DNA of 31,888 nt from Branchiostoma floridae. Lineage: Eukaryota; Chordata; Leptocardii; Amphioxiformes; Branchiostomatidae. Location: contig NC_049985.1 of the NCBI RefSeq assembly GCF_000003815.2, positions 14,220,031 to 14,251,918 on the forward strand. The letters run 5' to 3'. Made by a program: the position numbers and the translations under genes. The notes below the pieces were generated by a model. That model searched no databases. It was given only the letters and a program-made list of their open reading frames with translations, and was not told the origin of the DNA. Position 1 is the stretch's first letter. Every line of letters begins with the position of its first letter. Shown here piece by piece: positions 1-10,979 of this stretch.

Positions 1-767
1 GAAGTCCTATGGGGCTTATTCTAAAATCAGATACTAAATTGTCAATCGTTCATTCCCCAAACTTGTGGGCAGTTTGTCGTCAGTACATAATATAATCTGC
101 GCTTTGGCTTTGGTCGTTTTGTCAAAAGTAATATAGAATATAGAATAGGTCGTACCACCAGTTCGTGAGCACTTTGTCCCCCATGGCAGGTTTATAAGTT
201 AGATAAATACGTATCCATACAACAAATTAGAAAGTCCGACAAAAATGAATGAAAAGACTTCAAATTCATCTCGAAACCCAACCTCTGCTTGGAGGGTATT
301 GTTTACGGGACCGTGTACGGCTTGCCCACCGTGAAACTCCCGCCGTGACTTGCCACAGCCTGTAACAATTATCTAGCAGCTCACCGACTGATAACCGGAG
401 GGGGTCCGGGTAGACAATGCTAGTGCCGGAAAAACAAACCATAAAAACAATAATAAAAGGGGTTGCCCCGAAGCCCATTACGGAGTCCCGCGTGGGAGAT
501 CTACACCTGTCCCAATAATCAACCTTATGTTCCCATCTTCTGTTTTGTTATTAGTAATATTATCTGGTGTATTTTGCCAGCCAGTAAGTACCCAATATGT
601 TGAGTAATGAAGCTGTTAAGCGTGGTCGAGGCACCTCCTCGAGCATGGCACCCCCGTTTTACGTCCCTCCCGGAAGACGATGATAATAATCTCAAAGCAG
701 ATCCACGGTGGCGTAATATAGTATCAAACCCGCCTCTACGAAGAATGTTTGGGTTAAACGGGGTGGC
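1..767. other. Gene-free left flank
   Basis: I see no exon here that matches the transporter family on either strand, although the missing 3' exons of the minus-strand gene A would be expected in this direction. Short open frames on the minus strand (266-478, 525-827) show no recognisable domain and no paralogous counterpart. The stretch is ordinary AT-rich DNA. Confidence 0.5.
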
Positions 768-928
768 TGCATAGCCGACTAAGATTTTTCCTGTGGTGAC
801 GTGAACCACTATACATTCAAAGTGCATAGAGCTGGCTCCATGAAGCTTGTTTATCGTTTACAAGGCCGGCTCCATAGCCGACTAAGATTTTTCCTGTGGT
901 GACGTGAACCAATTGTATACATTCAAAG
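768..928. repeat. Direct duplication of about 57 bp next to the satellite
   Basis: The segment at 768-822 recurs almost unchanged at 871-927. Both contain CATAGCCGACTAAGATTTTT followed by CCTGTGGTGACGTGAACCA and end with TACATTCAAAGT; the second copy has a small TTGTA insertion. The offset is about 103 bp. The second copy runs directly into the first satellite monomer, so the duplication marks the left junction of the array. Confidence 0.85.
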
Positions 929-3628
929 TTACTTTGTTACCTTTCTAGAAGGCTCGAAAGCGAATGAAAGCTCCCTTGGGGTAACCGCTAAGCGAAGCCT
1001 TCGGTAACCGCAAAGCGACCCAATACGATGGAACTTCCAGATTCTTAAACAAAGTGTGCGTTACTTTCATCACTTGAATTTTATAGTAAAACACGTGACA
1101 AGAAGACAGAAAGCATTTTGAGTACTTAAAATTACTTCGTTACCTTTCTACAAGGCTCGAAAGCGAATGAAAGTTCCCTTGAGGTAACCGCTAAACGAAG
1201 CCTACGGTAACCGCAAAACGACCCCATACGATGGAACTTCCAGATTCTTAAACAAAGTGTGCGTTACTTTCATCACTTGAATTTTATAGTAAAACCCGTG
1301 TCGAGAAGACAGAAAGCATTTTAAGTACTAAAAATTAATTCGTTACCTTTCTACAAGGCCCGAAAGCGAATGAAAGTTTCCTTGAGGTAACCGCTAAACG
1401 AAGCCTACGGTAACCGCAAAACGACCCCATACGATGGAACTTCTAGATTCTTAAACAAAGTGTGCGTTACTTTTATCAGTTGAATTTTACAGTAAAACCC
1501 GTGTCGAGAAGACAGAAAGCATTTTGAGAACTGAAAATTACTTCGTTACCTTTCTACAAGGCTCGAAAGCGAATGAAAGTTTCCTTGGGGTAACCGCTAA
1601 GCGAAGCCTTCGGTAACCGCAAAGCGACAACATGCGATGGAACTTTCATAATCTTAAGCAAAGTGTGCGTTACTTTCATCACCTGAATTCCATAGTAAAT
1701 CCCGTGTGGAGAAGGCCGAAAGCATTCTGAGTACTACAAATTACTTCGTTACCTTTCTAGAAGGCTCGAAAGCGAATGAAATTTCCCTTGAGGTAACCGC
1801 TAAGCGAACCCTTCGGTAACCGCAAAGCGACCCCATTCGATGGAACTTCCAGAATCTTAAACAAAGTGTGCGTTACTTTCATCACCTGAATTCTATAGTA
1901 AAACCCGTGGCCAGAAGGCATGAAGTAATTTGAGTACTTAAGATTACTTCCCTACTTTTCTACAAGGCTCGAAAGTGAATGAAGGTTCGCCGAAGGTAAC
2001 TGCTAAGCGAACACTTCGGTAACCGCAAAGCGACCCCATACGATGGAACTTCCAGAATCTTAAGCAAAGTGTGCGTTACTTTCATCACTTGAATTGATAG
2101 TAAAACACGTGTCGAGAAGACAGAAAGCATTTTGAGTACTTAAAATTACTTCGTTACTTTTCTACAAGGCTCGAAAGTGAATGAAGGTTCGCCGAAGGTA
2201 ACTGCTAAGCGAACACTTCGGTAACCGCAAAGCGACCCCATACGATGGAACTTCCAGAATCTTAAACAAAGTGTGCGTTACTTTCATCACCTGAATTCTA
2301 TAGTAAAACCCGTGGAAAGAAGGCATGAAGTAATTTGAGTACTTAAAATTACTTCCTTACTTTTCTACAAGGCTCGAAAGCGAATGAAGGTTCTCCGGAG
2401 GTAGCCGCTAAGCGAACCCTTCGGTAACCGCAAAGCGACTCCATACGATGGAACTTCCAGATTCTTTAACAAAGTGTGCGTTACTTTCATCACTTGAATT
2501 TCATAGTAAAACCGGTGTCGAGAAGACAGAAAGCATTTTGAGTACTAAAAATTACTTCGTTACTTTTCTACAAGGCTCGAAAGCGAATGAAGGTTCCATT
2601 AGCGTAACCGCCAGGAGAACCCTTCGGTAACCGCAAAGCGACCCCATACGATGGAACTTTCAGATTCTTAAACAAAGTGTGCGTTACTTTCATCACTTGA
2701 ATTTTATAGTAAAACACGTGGCAAGAAGACGGAAAGCATTTTGAATACTAAAAACTACTTCGTTACCTTTCTAGAAGGCTCGAAAGCGAATGAAAGCTCC
2801 CTTGGGGTAACCGCTAAGCGAAGCCTTCGGTAACCGCAAAGCGACCCAATACGATGGAATTTTCAGATTCTTAAGCAAAGTGTGCGTTGCTTTCATCACC
2901 TGAATTTCATAGTAAAACACGTGTCGAGAAGGCAGAAAGTAAGTTGAGCACTAAAAATTACTTCCTTACTTTTCTACAATGCTCAAAAGTAAATGAAGGT
3001 TCGCCGGATGTAATCGCTAAGCGAAGCCTTCGGTAACCGCAAAGCGACCCCATACGATGGAACTTCCAGAATCTTAAGCAAAGTGTGCGTTACTTTCATC
3101 ACCTGAATTCCATAGTAAAACCCGTGTGGAGAAGACAGAAAGCATTTTGAGTACTAAACATTACTTCGTTACCTTTCTACAAGGCTCGAAAGCGAATGAA
3201 AGTTCCCTTGAGGTAACCGCCAAGCAGACCCTTCGGTAACCGCAAAGCGACCCCATTCATACGATGGAACTTCCAGAATCTTAAGCAAAGTGTGCGTTAC
3301 TTTCATCACTTGAATTGCATAGTAGAGCCCGTGGCGAGAAGGCAGAAAGCAATTTGAGTACTTAAAATTACTTCCTTACTTTTCTACCAGGCTCGAAAGT
3401 GAATGAAGGTTCTCTGGAGGTAGCCGCTAAGCGAAGCCTTCGGTAACTGCAAAGCGACCCCATACGATGGAACTTCCAGAATCTTAAGCAAAGTGTGCGT
3501 TACTTTCATCACTTGAATGCCATAGTAAAACCCGTGTCGAGAAGGCAGAAAGCATTTTGAGTACTTCGTTACTTTTCTACAAGGCTCGAAAGCGAATTGC
3601 GGTTACTGTTGGTGTAACCGCTAAGCGT
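929..3628. repeat. Satellite array, ~203-bp monomer, about 13.5 copies
   Basis: A tandem array with period about 203 bp (hand-measured spacings 200-207). The landmark CGATGGAACTT lies near positions 1025, 1231, 1431, 1635, 1838, 2039, 2243, 2445, 2649, 2852, 3055, 3262 and 3465. Each monomer carries a CTTTCTACAAGGCTCGAAAG box, then a GGTAACCGCTAAGCG / GGTAACCGCAAAGCG pair, then AAAGTGTGCGTTACTTTCATC. Two flavours are visible: one with CGTTACCTTT and GAAAGTTCCC, the other with CCTTACTTTT and GAAGGTTCGCC. Copies near 929 and 2755 are close to each other, which suggests a higher-order exchange. The last copy is partial and ends at an 11-base C run (3629-3639). The array lies just 3' of the last visible exon of gene A, so it may occupy its intron 8. 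Confidence 0.95.
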
Positions 3629-3639
3629 CCCCCCCCCCC
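3629..3639. repeat. Poly-C tract closing the satellite
   Basis: Eleven consecutive C bases follow the truncated last monomer. It is the exact right border of the array. Its length is prone to sequencing or assembly error. Confidence 0.8.
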
Positions 3640-3818
3640 GTCTTACTGCTGAAGATAGAGAGGGTCATTCTGTGAACAAGGTCGACAGAGTTTGACCGTA
3701 AATTTAGGGTAAGTCCCTATATCAATTCATTGTTGGAAAGAAAGTTTAGCAATTTCTATAATGTATTCTACCAACACAGATGAACTTTCATGCTAAGAAA
3801 AATTGAATATGACTTTAC

Positions 3819-6591
3819 CGTCCTGATGTTGAAGCCCAGCACGTTCTTCATGTAGTTCGGCAGCTGCGTGAGCAGCAGGTACGTGCCCCACAGGGAGCTG
3901 AACTGTCCCACGATCAGGGCCCACACAGGAAGTGACGTCAGCACCTTCAGCCACGGGACTGGCAGTTTCTGAGGAAACACATCACCGTCTTTTCCTTCAG
4001 AACATCTCTAAGAATTCGACTGTCTCTAAACAGACTAACTACGCTGGCGATACTAGGGAGAATAACTGTCAGGGGAGTTTGGCGACCGTAGGGGGTAACT
4101 GTAAGTGTGTGTTTGTGTGTCCTGGCCAGTTTTCCATGCTATTTCTATCGAATCGTAACGATATCCGTAACCTCCCCTGGAAGGTCTGGTGGAGGCTACA
4201 AATTTGTCGTAACGTTATATCTTCATTCAACGNNNNNNNNNNNNNNNNNNNNNNNNNNNNNNNNNNNNNNNNNNNNNNNNNNNNNNNNNNNNNNNNNNNN
4301 NNNNNNNNNNNNNNNNNNNNNNNNNNNNNNNNNNNNNCCCCGGGCCCACTGAGCATAGCGGGGCGCCTTTTCGTGTTACCAAGTCTTTGTATCCTGGGTA
4401 ACCTGGGTACGAGCGTATCTTTTCCGCGCAAAGCATGCTGGGGGAAGCGATATAAACCTGGGAAGGAGAGCTACTGGCGGAGAAGGCCAAACGCGCTACC
4501 GTAGCAAACTCCCTTCCGTGACATAACTCCCCTCTCGGCAATCTAGAAGGGTAATCTAACACTCTCGCAGCGCCACCAAATTAAGTACATTTTAAAGTTC
4601 CCTTTGATATAACATATCACCATTGTGGCAACATTTTACCCCCGAAATAGTAAACTTTCGTCTTGTTTTCGCCTCGGTAACTGTAGAAAATACTAGCTCA
4701 CTGGGGTACAGTCTCACGTTGTATAGAGACGCACAGAATGGTCACACAACTTACGATTTGCTAAGGTAATTGAGACAAACATAAAATAAAACAAAATGAC
4801 AGATGTGGATTCCATATAGTTTTATTTGTGTATTGGTTGAGCCCACAATCTAAACCTATGGCTTCTTCGCGGCGCTGGGTACGAGCGTGGAGAAGAAATA
4901 AGACTTTCTCACCTGTTGGGTTTTCATCCCGATGCCATCTTCTATGTACTTCTGTTCTTCCTCCAGAATCCGTGGATGTTTCGCAGGCGAGTCGTAAGCC
5001 AGGAGAAGCCATGCCACTAGCCAGGCCGCTACAAAACTCCCTAAATAAAACAAAAACACTTTCGAACAGCCTTTGAAAAAAGTTGACGAAACGGGGACAG
5101 ACATTATGGGAAAAATTGTTTCCATCTATATACTCTAAGTCTTTCGTAACTTTGTTGTAATAATCATAAATATTAGTGCATTAACCTAATGATATGAAGA
5201 TGAAAACTACATTATATGGAGATACAGTACAGATAAATTTGCACACTAACCAGGGATATAGAAAACGGCAGGCCAGCCATACTCATCCGCCAGGCTGGAC
5301 GCTAATGGAAAGTTGATGACACCACCGAGGGACAACGCTGTTTGGAAAAAAGAAAAGAAAAACAATCCAACAATAAAGAGCTAAACATCCAAATCAAAGA
5401 CCACAAAATTTGCAGATGCCTTAGATAATGATGACAAATTGTTGAACCCAAAATTGCGTACGGACAATTCTTAGGGGGAAAATAGATAGCAAACAAACCT
5501 ATGTAGCAAAATGCCAGCAGTCTCGTCCGTTCTGTAGGAGGTGCCCATCGGCCCCAGACTCCATACATAGAGGGGAGAGAAACACCCTGAAGCACAGAAC
5601 AACGTTGATGAGGACACATCACAGTGAGGACAGATAGAGATACAGTAACGAATAGTGAGGGCAATTTTATGTACTACTAGCTCACACTGTAAGAACAAGA
5701 GATCCTAGCCATTCTGCCACAGTGATTTTATCATTTTCATTATCGCCACCCCCTCGGAGAGAAAAGGAAGAAGCATAAATACAAATCAAAATAATATAAA
5801 AAATAGCCTTCAGCTGTGTTACAAAATCTGTCTGGCGATGGTTACAACTATGGTTAGGTAACTGTCGGGCGGGCCGCTAACAGTGCGATTTAGTCAGGCT
5901 AAGCAAAGAAGCAAAATAGTGCCAAGTTCTTACCGTCACCAGTCCCACACAGAACCGCACAGCAAACATGGCCCAGGCGCTGGACCTGGCTGCTGCCGGA
6001 CCCAGAGCGGTCAGCACGGCCGCCAGTACCAGGCTGGTCCCGAACACAATTTTCCCGCCAAACTTCTGTTCCAACACTCCTCCCACAACCTGTGATAGAG
6101 ATGTAGAGAAAATTTTAGGTTTAATCAGATTTGAAGTTTCAGATAGAATCTGAAGTGTTGCAAAGCATTTGCACGCGTATACATTCCATTCATTGGCATC
6201 ACCAAGAAACCAATATGTTGCTTATCATAGTTGCCATGTTTGACTGTGCACACATTACCTGAGTGATGATGTAACCATAAAAGTAGGCTCCAAGTAAAGT
6301 CCCTTTAATGCTCTGGCTCCACTCAAAGAGTTCTCCTTGCTCACGGTCGCTGCCTGCTATCTGGGGATGTAAAGAACATTCCAAGCTTTATTTGATTACA
6401 TAAACTTTGTTTCTTGCTATTTATCTTATGTAAATAGTACAGACTACGTTATCTAAAAAGGAAAATGGACAAGATTCTAGGTTGCCACCTTTTTGTGCAG
6501 TAAACCCGCGAAGTAACAATGCACAGATGTATTGCGCGATACAATGGGTGCGGTTTGCAAATCACGATTTCTTGTCGTCCTACATGTTCCT

Positions 6592-6634
<43 letters not shown>

Positions 6635-7369
6635 GTACCAGATGTAAGAACATGGCAGGGATATTTTGAACACTCATCTGTGTGAACAATTAACTTGCCT
6701 CTTGCCCTCACCTGTGCAGAAACGTTTACGGGCCTGCTGCTCGGGCAGTTGTGGTATATGGTCGTTTGATTGACAGCTGGTGCAGACGATGAACTGTTAG
6801 TCATGACGACTATGGCGACGCTGAAGCCATGTCTGGTGGTTTGTAGGGCCACGATGCCGAAGAAGAACAAGGCAGTCAGGATGTAGCGTGCCGGGATTCT
6901 GTCAGTAATCTGCCGTTAAACAACACATGTTGAAGTAAAGAAAATTCTGATATATATATAACGCTAGTTCACCTTTATCCGTAGCGGCAACCTATATCCG
7001 TTGCTTTTAAAACATTGTATTTTGGGGTATCAAGTCTACGAACGTTGGTTTCAAATTGCAATATTTTGACAATATTGCAATGTGAAACCACAGTCCGTCA
7101 ACTTGATATTCCTGAATACTCTGTGACGTGTCTAAAAACAACGGGTATATGTTACTTCCGGATAAAGGTGAACTAGAGTTATGTCAACAGTGCGTAAACG
7201 CACAAGGGACCATATTGACCATGGTGAAATCCTAATTCAAATCAGCCCTACACTCGGTTTTAGTACCCACCGGGAAACAACTTTTCTTCTTTTTGTCTTG
7301 CTGGTCTGGCGTTACCCCATCTTTTCTACCACCGCTCAGTTCCATCATCACACTTTTCTCTGCGCTCAT
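3819..7369 (-). CDS. Gene A: SLC17-family transporter, coding exons 1-8 (3' part not in window)
   Basis: Minus-strand coding exons: 7271-7369 (ATG at 7369), 6712-6909, 6259-6360, 5934-6089, 5499-5586, 5251-5337, 4913-5040 and 3819-3968. All have GT/AG borders and phases identical to genes B and C. Together they give about 302 residues. Exon 2 holds helix 1 with the TRHGFSVA motif and a lumenal loop with N-glycosylation sequons (NSS, NQT). Exon 3 has the FYGYIITQ helix-2 motif. Exon 4 has GGKIVFG. Exon 5 has the WAPPTER signature of SLC17 proteins. Exon 7 has the SPAKHP loop and exon 8 helix 7 ([13 protein letters not shown]). The family moves organic anions or phosphate with Na+ or H+; the substrate here is unknown. 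The protein is clearly more diverged than B and C. Exons 9-12 are not seen: they lie beyond the left edge or were lost, and the satellite array sits where intron 8 should be. An assembly gap interrupts intron 7. Confidence 0.9.
4233..4337. other. Assembly gap (105 N)
   Basis: A run of N inside intron 7 of gene A. Open frames reported across it are artefacts. The GC-rich sequence on its right side (from 4338) has no match elsewhere in the window. Confidence 1.
6592..6634. repeat. (CAA)n microsatellite
   Basis: About 14 perfect trinucleotide repeats in intron 2 of gene A. A poly-glutamine or poly-valine frame through it is not coding, because it lies between well-defined exons. Confidence 0.95.
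6964..7176. mobile_element. MITE-like foldback element in intron 1 of gene A
   Basis: The left end CTAGTTCACCTTTATCCG is matched by the inverse CGGATAAAGGTGAACTAG at the right end. The similarity continues inward (CCGTTGCTTTT against AAAAACAACGG). An inner inverted pair (TATCAAGT, TTGCAATATT / AATATTGCAA, ACTTGATA) makes the whole 213 bp a foldback. It has no coding capacity, which fits a nonautonomous DNA transposon. The superfamily is not identified. Confidence 0.8.
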
Positions 7370-7380
7370 CCCGTACAGTC
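7370..7380 (-). other. Gene A: 11-nt 5'UTR at the start of the ATG exon
   Basis: On the minus strand a TTGGCAG acceptor (7381-7382) is followed by 11 bases and then the ATG. Genes C and E have the same arrangement: a TTGGCAG acceptor, 11 bases with CTGTGG, then ATG. This implies that gene A also has a separate noncoding leader exon further upstream (higher coordinates). I could not find that leader exon on the minus strand. Confidence 0.65.
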
Positions 7381-7431
7381 CTGCCAAAACACAATAAAGA
7401 TGAACATAGCTTATCCCTTTTTGATGAAAAT

Positions 7432-7640
7432 TCACTACTAAGAGATTTTTAAGAAATGGTCTAAATTTGTGTCTCCCAGTGAAAAAATGTGATAGCACCC
7501 CTCTATCACATTAATTCACTAGTAAGAGATAAAAAAAGCTGGTCTAAATGTGTCTAATAGACAGTAAAAAATGAAGTTGTCTACTAGTGAAAAATGTGAA
7601 AACATCCGTATCCCTCCTTCACATAAATTCAATCGTATAT
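7432..7640. repeat. Inverted and direct repeats of a TCACATTAATTCACTAGT unit
   Basis: Units of about 65-100 bp contain AGTGAAAAAATGTGATAG, CCCCTCTATCACATTAATTC, ACTAGTAAGAG and GTCTAAAT. The same unit family reappears at 25185-25575 inside intron 7 of gene C. This is a dispersed repeat, probably a foldback-type element, immediately upstream of gene A. Confidence 0.7.
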
Positions 7641-8719
7641 GGACTATACTATATAGAGTACAGTTGTTGAGATAACAGTTCGAAAACAAGTTATCAACCT
7701 TTCCACTTTTCTGTCCTAGAATATTATTCAAAGATATATTAATGTGATAAATAATCAAGTCTGATTATTGGTTCTCATAGAACTGATCCTTCACCGTACG
7801 TCAACAGTGGACCCTCAGTAGTCTTTATACTTGCCTTTATTAGGTTTCCTAAATATGAATGAGTTTTATGAAATAAGTTTATTGCATATTCATGTCCCAT
7901 TGGGGCTAAATGCAGTAAGTTCGATACAGGAGTAACGGAAAAGCTATACACATACTTTACATGCTTCTTCTCTCTCCTTAAAACGTGCAGACGAACTCAC
8001 AGAATTTTTCCGATACATCGTAGTTACATGATGACATAAGATATTTGAATGCATCTTCTTTCGTTAGGTGTACATATTTCTGATCTACATGTGTACCATT
8101 AACAAATACAGTACGCAAATCGTTGTACAGTGAATGCATGCCTTTCTGGATGGTACTTCCCTTAAAATGTACCCCTAGCTTCTGGATTATCACACATGAC
8201 CCATTCTAATAGGTTTATATGACTAGTGCACATTTAAGCTAACCAAGCACAAGTCAACGGCGAACCCTTCTAGTTCTTGACCCCTTTGTTCAACTTAGAT
8301 AAGTGTCTAGCGCGTTTGTGAAGTAGGGAAACAAGAAATAAAAAATTCAAATAGATTTAGGTATACATTAAAGAACGATGCTTCAAGTAGTTAGCAGAAT
8401 TCTCACAAGCAATGAGCTCGAGTGAGATTGATGACATCATTAATCAAACGTTAATGTAGGTCCGTCAATATTTAACACGGAAGTGATCCACACAATAGTT
8501 ATTCCAGGTAAAGCGCACAACGTGTCTGATAACGTTTTCTCGGAAATGACTCCAGCAAAGTTGGTACGGAGTACCTTTCAATTAAAACTACAATATTTCC
8601 TCAAACACCATTCCCGTTTTATATAAGGATTTTTTACTTGAAATATTGTAAATTTTCAGCTCTAACCATATGGCCATAAATCTAGTAGTAAAATGGGAAC
8701 AATAAACGTAATGTTACTA
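7641..8719. other. Gene-free upstream interval
   Basis: AT-rich sequence between the divergent genes A and B. A 71-codon minus-strand open frame (7978-8193) exists, but it has no recognisable domain and no paralogous copy in the window. I see no promoter or RNA gene I can defend. Confidence 0.4.
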
Positions 8720-9580
8720 GTAGTGTATATACGCTCTAAACCACCAAAAAACGCCAGGCAGTGAGGTAGGACGCCTACTTTAAAGGCTGATTTGCACGGT
8801 AATCGTCCCATGAAACAGGAAGTATAAGAAGTAAATTTTTGGCTTCTTTTTGTCTTTCATTAGTACTTTCTGCCGATAAAACTTGCTGTCAGTTTAACTA
8901 CTAACATGACGTATTATGTCGTTCTTTTGTACGGCGTTGGCAAAATACCGCGCTCTTTCCGGCCAGGGGGAGTCACATATCATGTCCCACCAAAAGACCG
9001 TACACATAAAAATGAAACACCTGAAAATCTATCGTAAGAAAATATTAGTCAAGTTGAATCGCTCACCTGCTAACTCCCGCGTTCTCTCAAAGAAGTATGC
9101 GTCAAATGACCAACGTTAACAGCTTAGTGCTACAGCCTGTCCTATTGGTCTGAGTCAAAGTAAATATTGACCTTAAACTTGTGCACGCCTCTGAACGGCA
9201 CCGATCGCACGTGACTCTACGTCACAAAATGTGTGGACTATTTCCACTACACACTATGCATTTACTACAGTGGGTGGTAGAGTATCATGTGTTCAGTCCA
9301 TGATATATCTATTGTCTGTCGGAGTATATAATCAAATATACGAGATATCCGAGGATGAGGAATGAATTTGATAAACTTTTAATTTAACCAAATATGGCAA
9401 GTTCCATAGCTGTCTATCGTTAAAAATGATGATATCTTAAATTTAAGCATCTTGACGTTCGTTCTCTAAGTCTGCGTCAGAGACAACGATTGTTATACCA
9501 TCTTCAGTTTATCAGACATGGCGATGTGGCATTTCTGTGGTAACTCATTGCTTAAAGTACTAGAGTTCATCGAACACATC
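8720..9580. repeat. Segmental duplication, copy 1
   Basis: The segment is colinear with 10980-11960. Shared blocks include ATACGCTCTAAACCACC / GGCACGCTCTAAACACACC, GCAGTGAGGTA, AAAATACCGCGC, GACCGTACACATAAAAATGA, CTCTCAAAGAAGTATGCGTC, GTATCATGTGTTCAGTCC and TTTCTGTGGTAACTCA. The part around 9058-9215 also matches 30465-30630 upstream of gene E (TCAAAGTAAATATTGAC, GAACGGCACCGATC). No conserved open frame runs through the copies. Confidence 0.85.
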
Positions 9581-10039
9581 CCTTCGCCAAATAATCATGC
9601 CACTTTAAGGTCTTTTTCATGTATTACTAAATAGTACCTACCCCAATAGCAAATGACTGCATGAACTTGTGTTCCTTACAAACCTGTGCTACCAAAGATA
9701 ACCTTCTTGGCCAACTGGTGACAATGGAATTATGTACACTGTTGTGATACTTTCTAGCGCAACTTTCATAATCATAGTGCTTTATTAAAATCATGTAGTC
9801 TCTACCAGACTCCAGCCTGGCCGAATAGTATTGATGATAGGGGGCATTGGACTGTGACCAAAGATGACCTCAGTGGTAGCATCCCCGGTCAATCAGAATT
9901 TCATGCTTGTCAAGAGGATTTTCACAGTGTTAGGGCGTCCAGGTCACAAGGCTTCTCAGGCAAAACATCTGGCAAACAGCTGTGTCCTTAAATATAGGTC
10001 AAAATGAGATGCGTCTGTATATAGAAAACACTGTTTATT
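9581..10039. other. Gene-free spacer between duplicated segments
   Basis: No exon, open frame or repeat that I could match elsewhere in the window. Confidence 0.4.
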
Positions 10040-10800
10040 TCTGTTAATTGCATAACTGTCCCTAAGTAATTATATCAAATAGATGTTGATAATCAACCAA
10101 AGTACCTAGCTACCAAAAACAAAAAATATCCATCAATCTCCTCTGCAGTTATCCTTATTAAAAGCTACAAACTATAAGACCCACTGTAGTTCCAAACAAG
10201 CTGCTAGGGGGCCCAAAATTAGACCATTGACTCCTAGTACCAACAGCTATCCACCATTAAAAAATCATGAACCTGGCACTTCTGGAAAATTTAGGCGCAA
10301 ACTTTGATGCTCACTTGCAGTACCAAAACAAGTCGCCAGGAGGCCCATTATCGAACTTGACCTTCCTTTCTGTGTCCCCTACCTATCAACCAAATATCAT
10401 TAGCATCCATCAAGAACATCTCGAGTTATCTTGCATACAGACAAACGCACTTACATACAAAGCCAGCTACAGCACCATAGGTAAAAGATAGCTAAACCAT
10501 TCTTGCACATGACAATCCTTTCCACAACCGCTAAACACCTGCCAAATATCGTGGAAATCGCCCAGCTACATTTTGACTTATGCTTCCCGAAAAAACACCA
10601 AAAAAAATACCAAGCTCGCTAATGTACCATAGGAAAACGCCAGGTAACCCATTTTCGAACTAGGCATGCCTTTCAACAACCGCTACACACCTGCAAAAAA
10701 TAAAAAAGTTCCATCCACAATTTCTTGAGTTATATCCTGTTGACCTACATACAGACCCAAGTCAGGCAAAAACATAATCTTCTTGGCGAAGCTAAATATT
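10040..10800. repeat. Modular dispersed repeat (same family as 22690-23110)
   Basis: Recurrent modules: GCTGCTAGGGGGCCCAAAAT, then GACCTT or TTGACC, then CCTACCTATCAACCAAATAT, then ATCCATCAAGAACATCTCGA, then GTTAT, then an ACATACAGAC tail. Variants of the CCAAATATC-to-GAGTTAT block repeat at about 10388, 10543 and 10690. The copy in intron 2 of gene C has the same order and ends in a CA tract. It has no coding potential and looks like a nonautonomous interspersed repeat. Confidence 0.75.
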
Positions 10801-10979
10801 ACGTAAAGTTGACTCGTACAAGTAGAATCCTAATGTAAACTCATCTTAAGTAACTTAACGAATGTAGCGCAATGTCATGCATAACATTTAGATAGATGTG
10901 AACAGTACCGTAAATCCTACAAAGCCACTGTAGAATGTCAAAGTAAAAGTAAAAGCACATGTAATAGTATGCCTTCGAT

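Noticed and set aside
2448-2630. Open frame within the satellite
   Set aside because: The frame is not kept in the neighbouring monomers.
929-3628. CRISPR-like repeat array
   Set aside because: The period is about 203 bp with no separation into short constant repeats and unique spacers, and the context is eukaryotic.
3932-4562. Open frames of up to 190 codons across the N run
   Set aside because: They depend on reading 105 unknown bases as open codons and overlap exon 8 of gene A on the wrong strand.
6482-6685. Poly-glutamine protein
   Set aside because: The frame is created by a CAA microsatellite inside an intron of gene A.
7978-8193. 71-codon minus-strand open frame
   Set aside because: No recognisable domain, no paralogous copy and no splice or poly(A) context. 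It is kept only as a remark.
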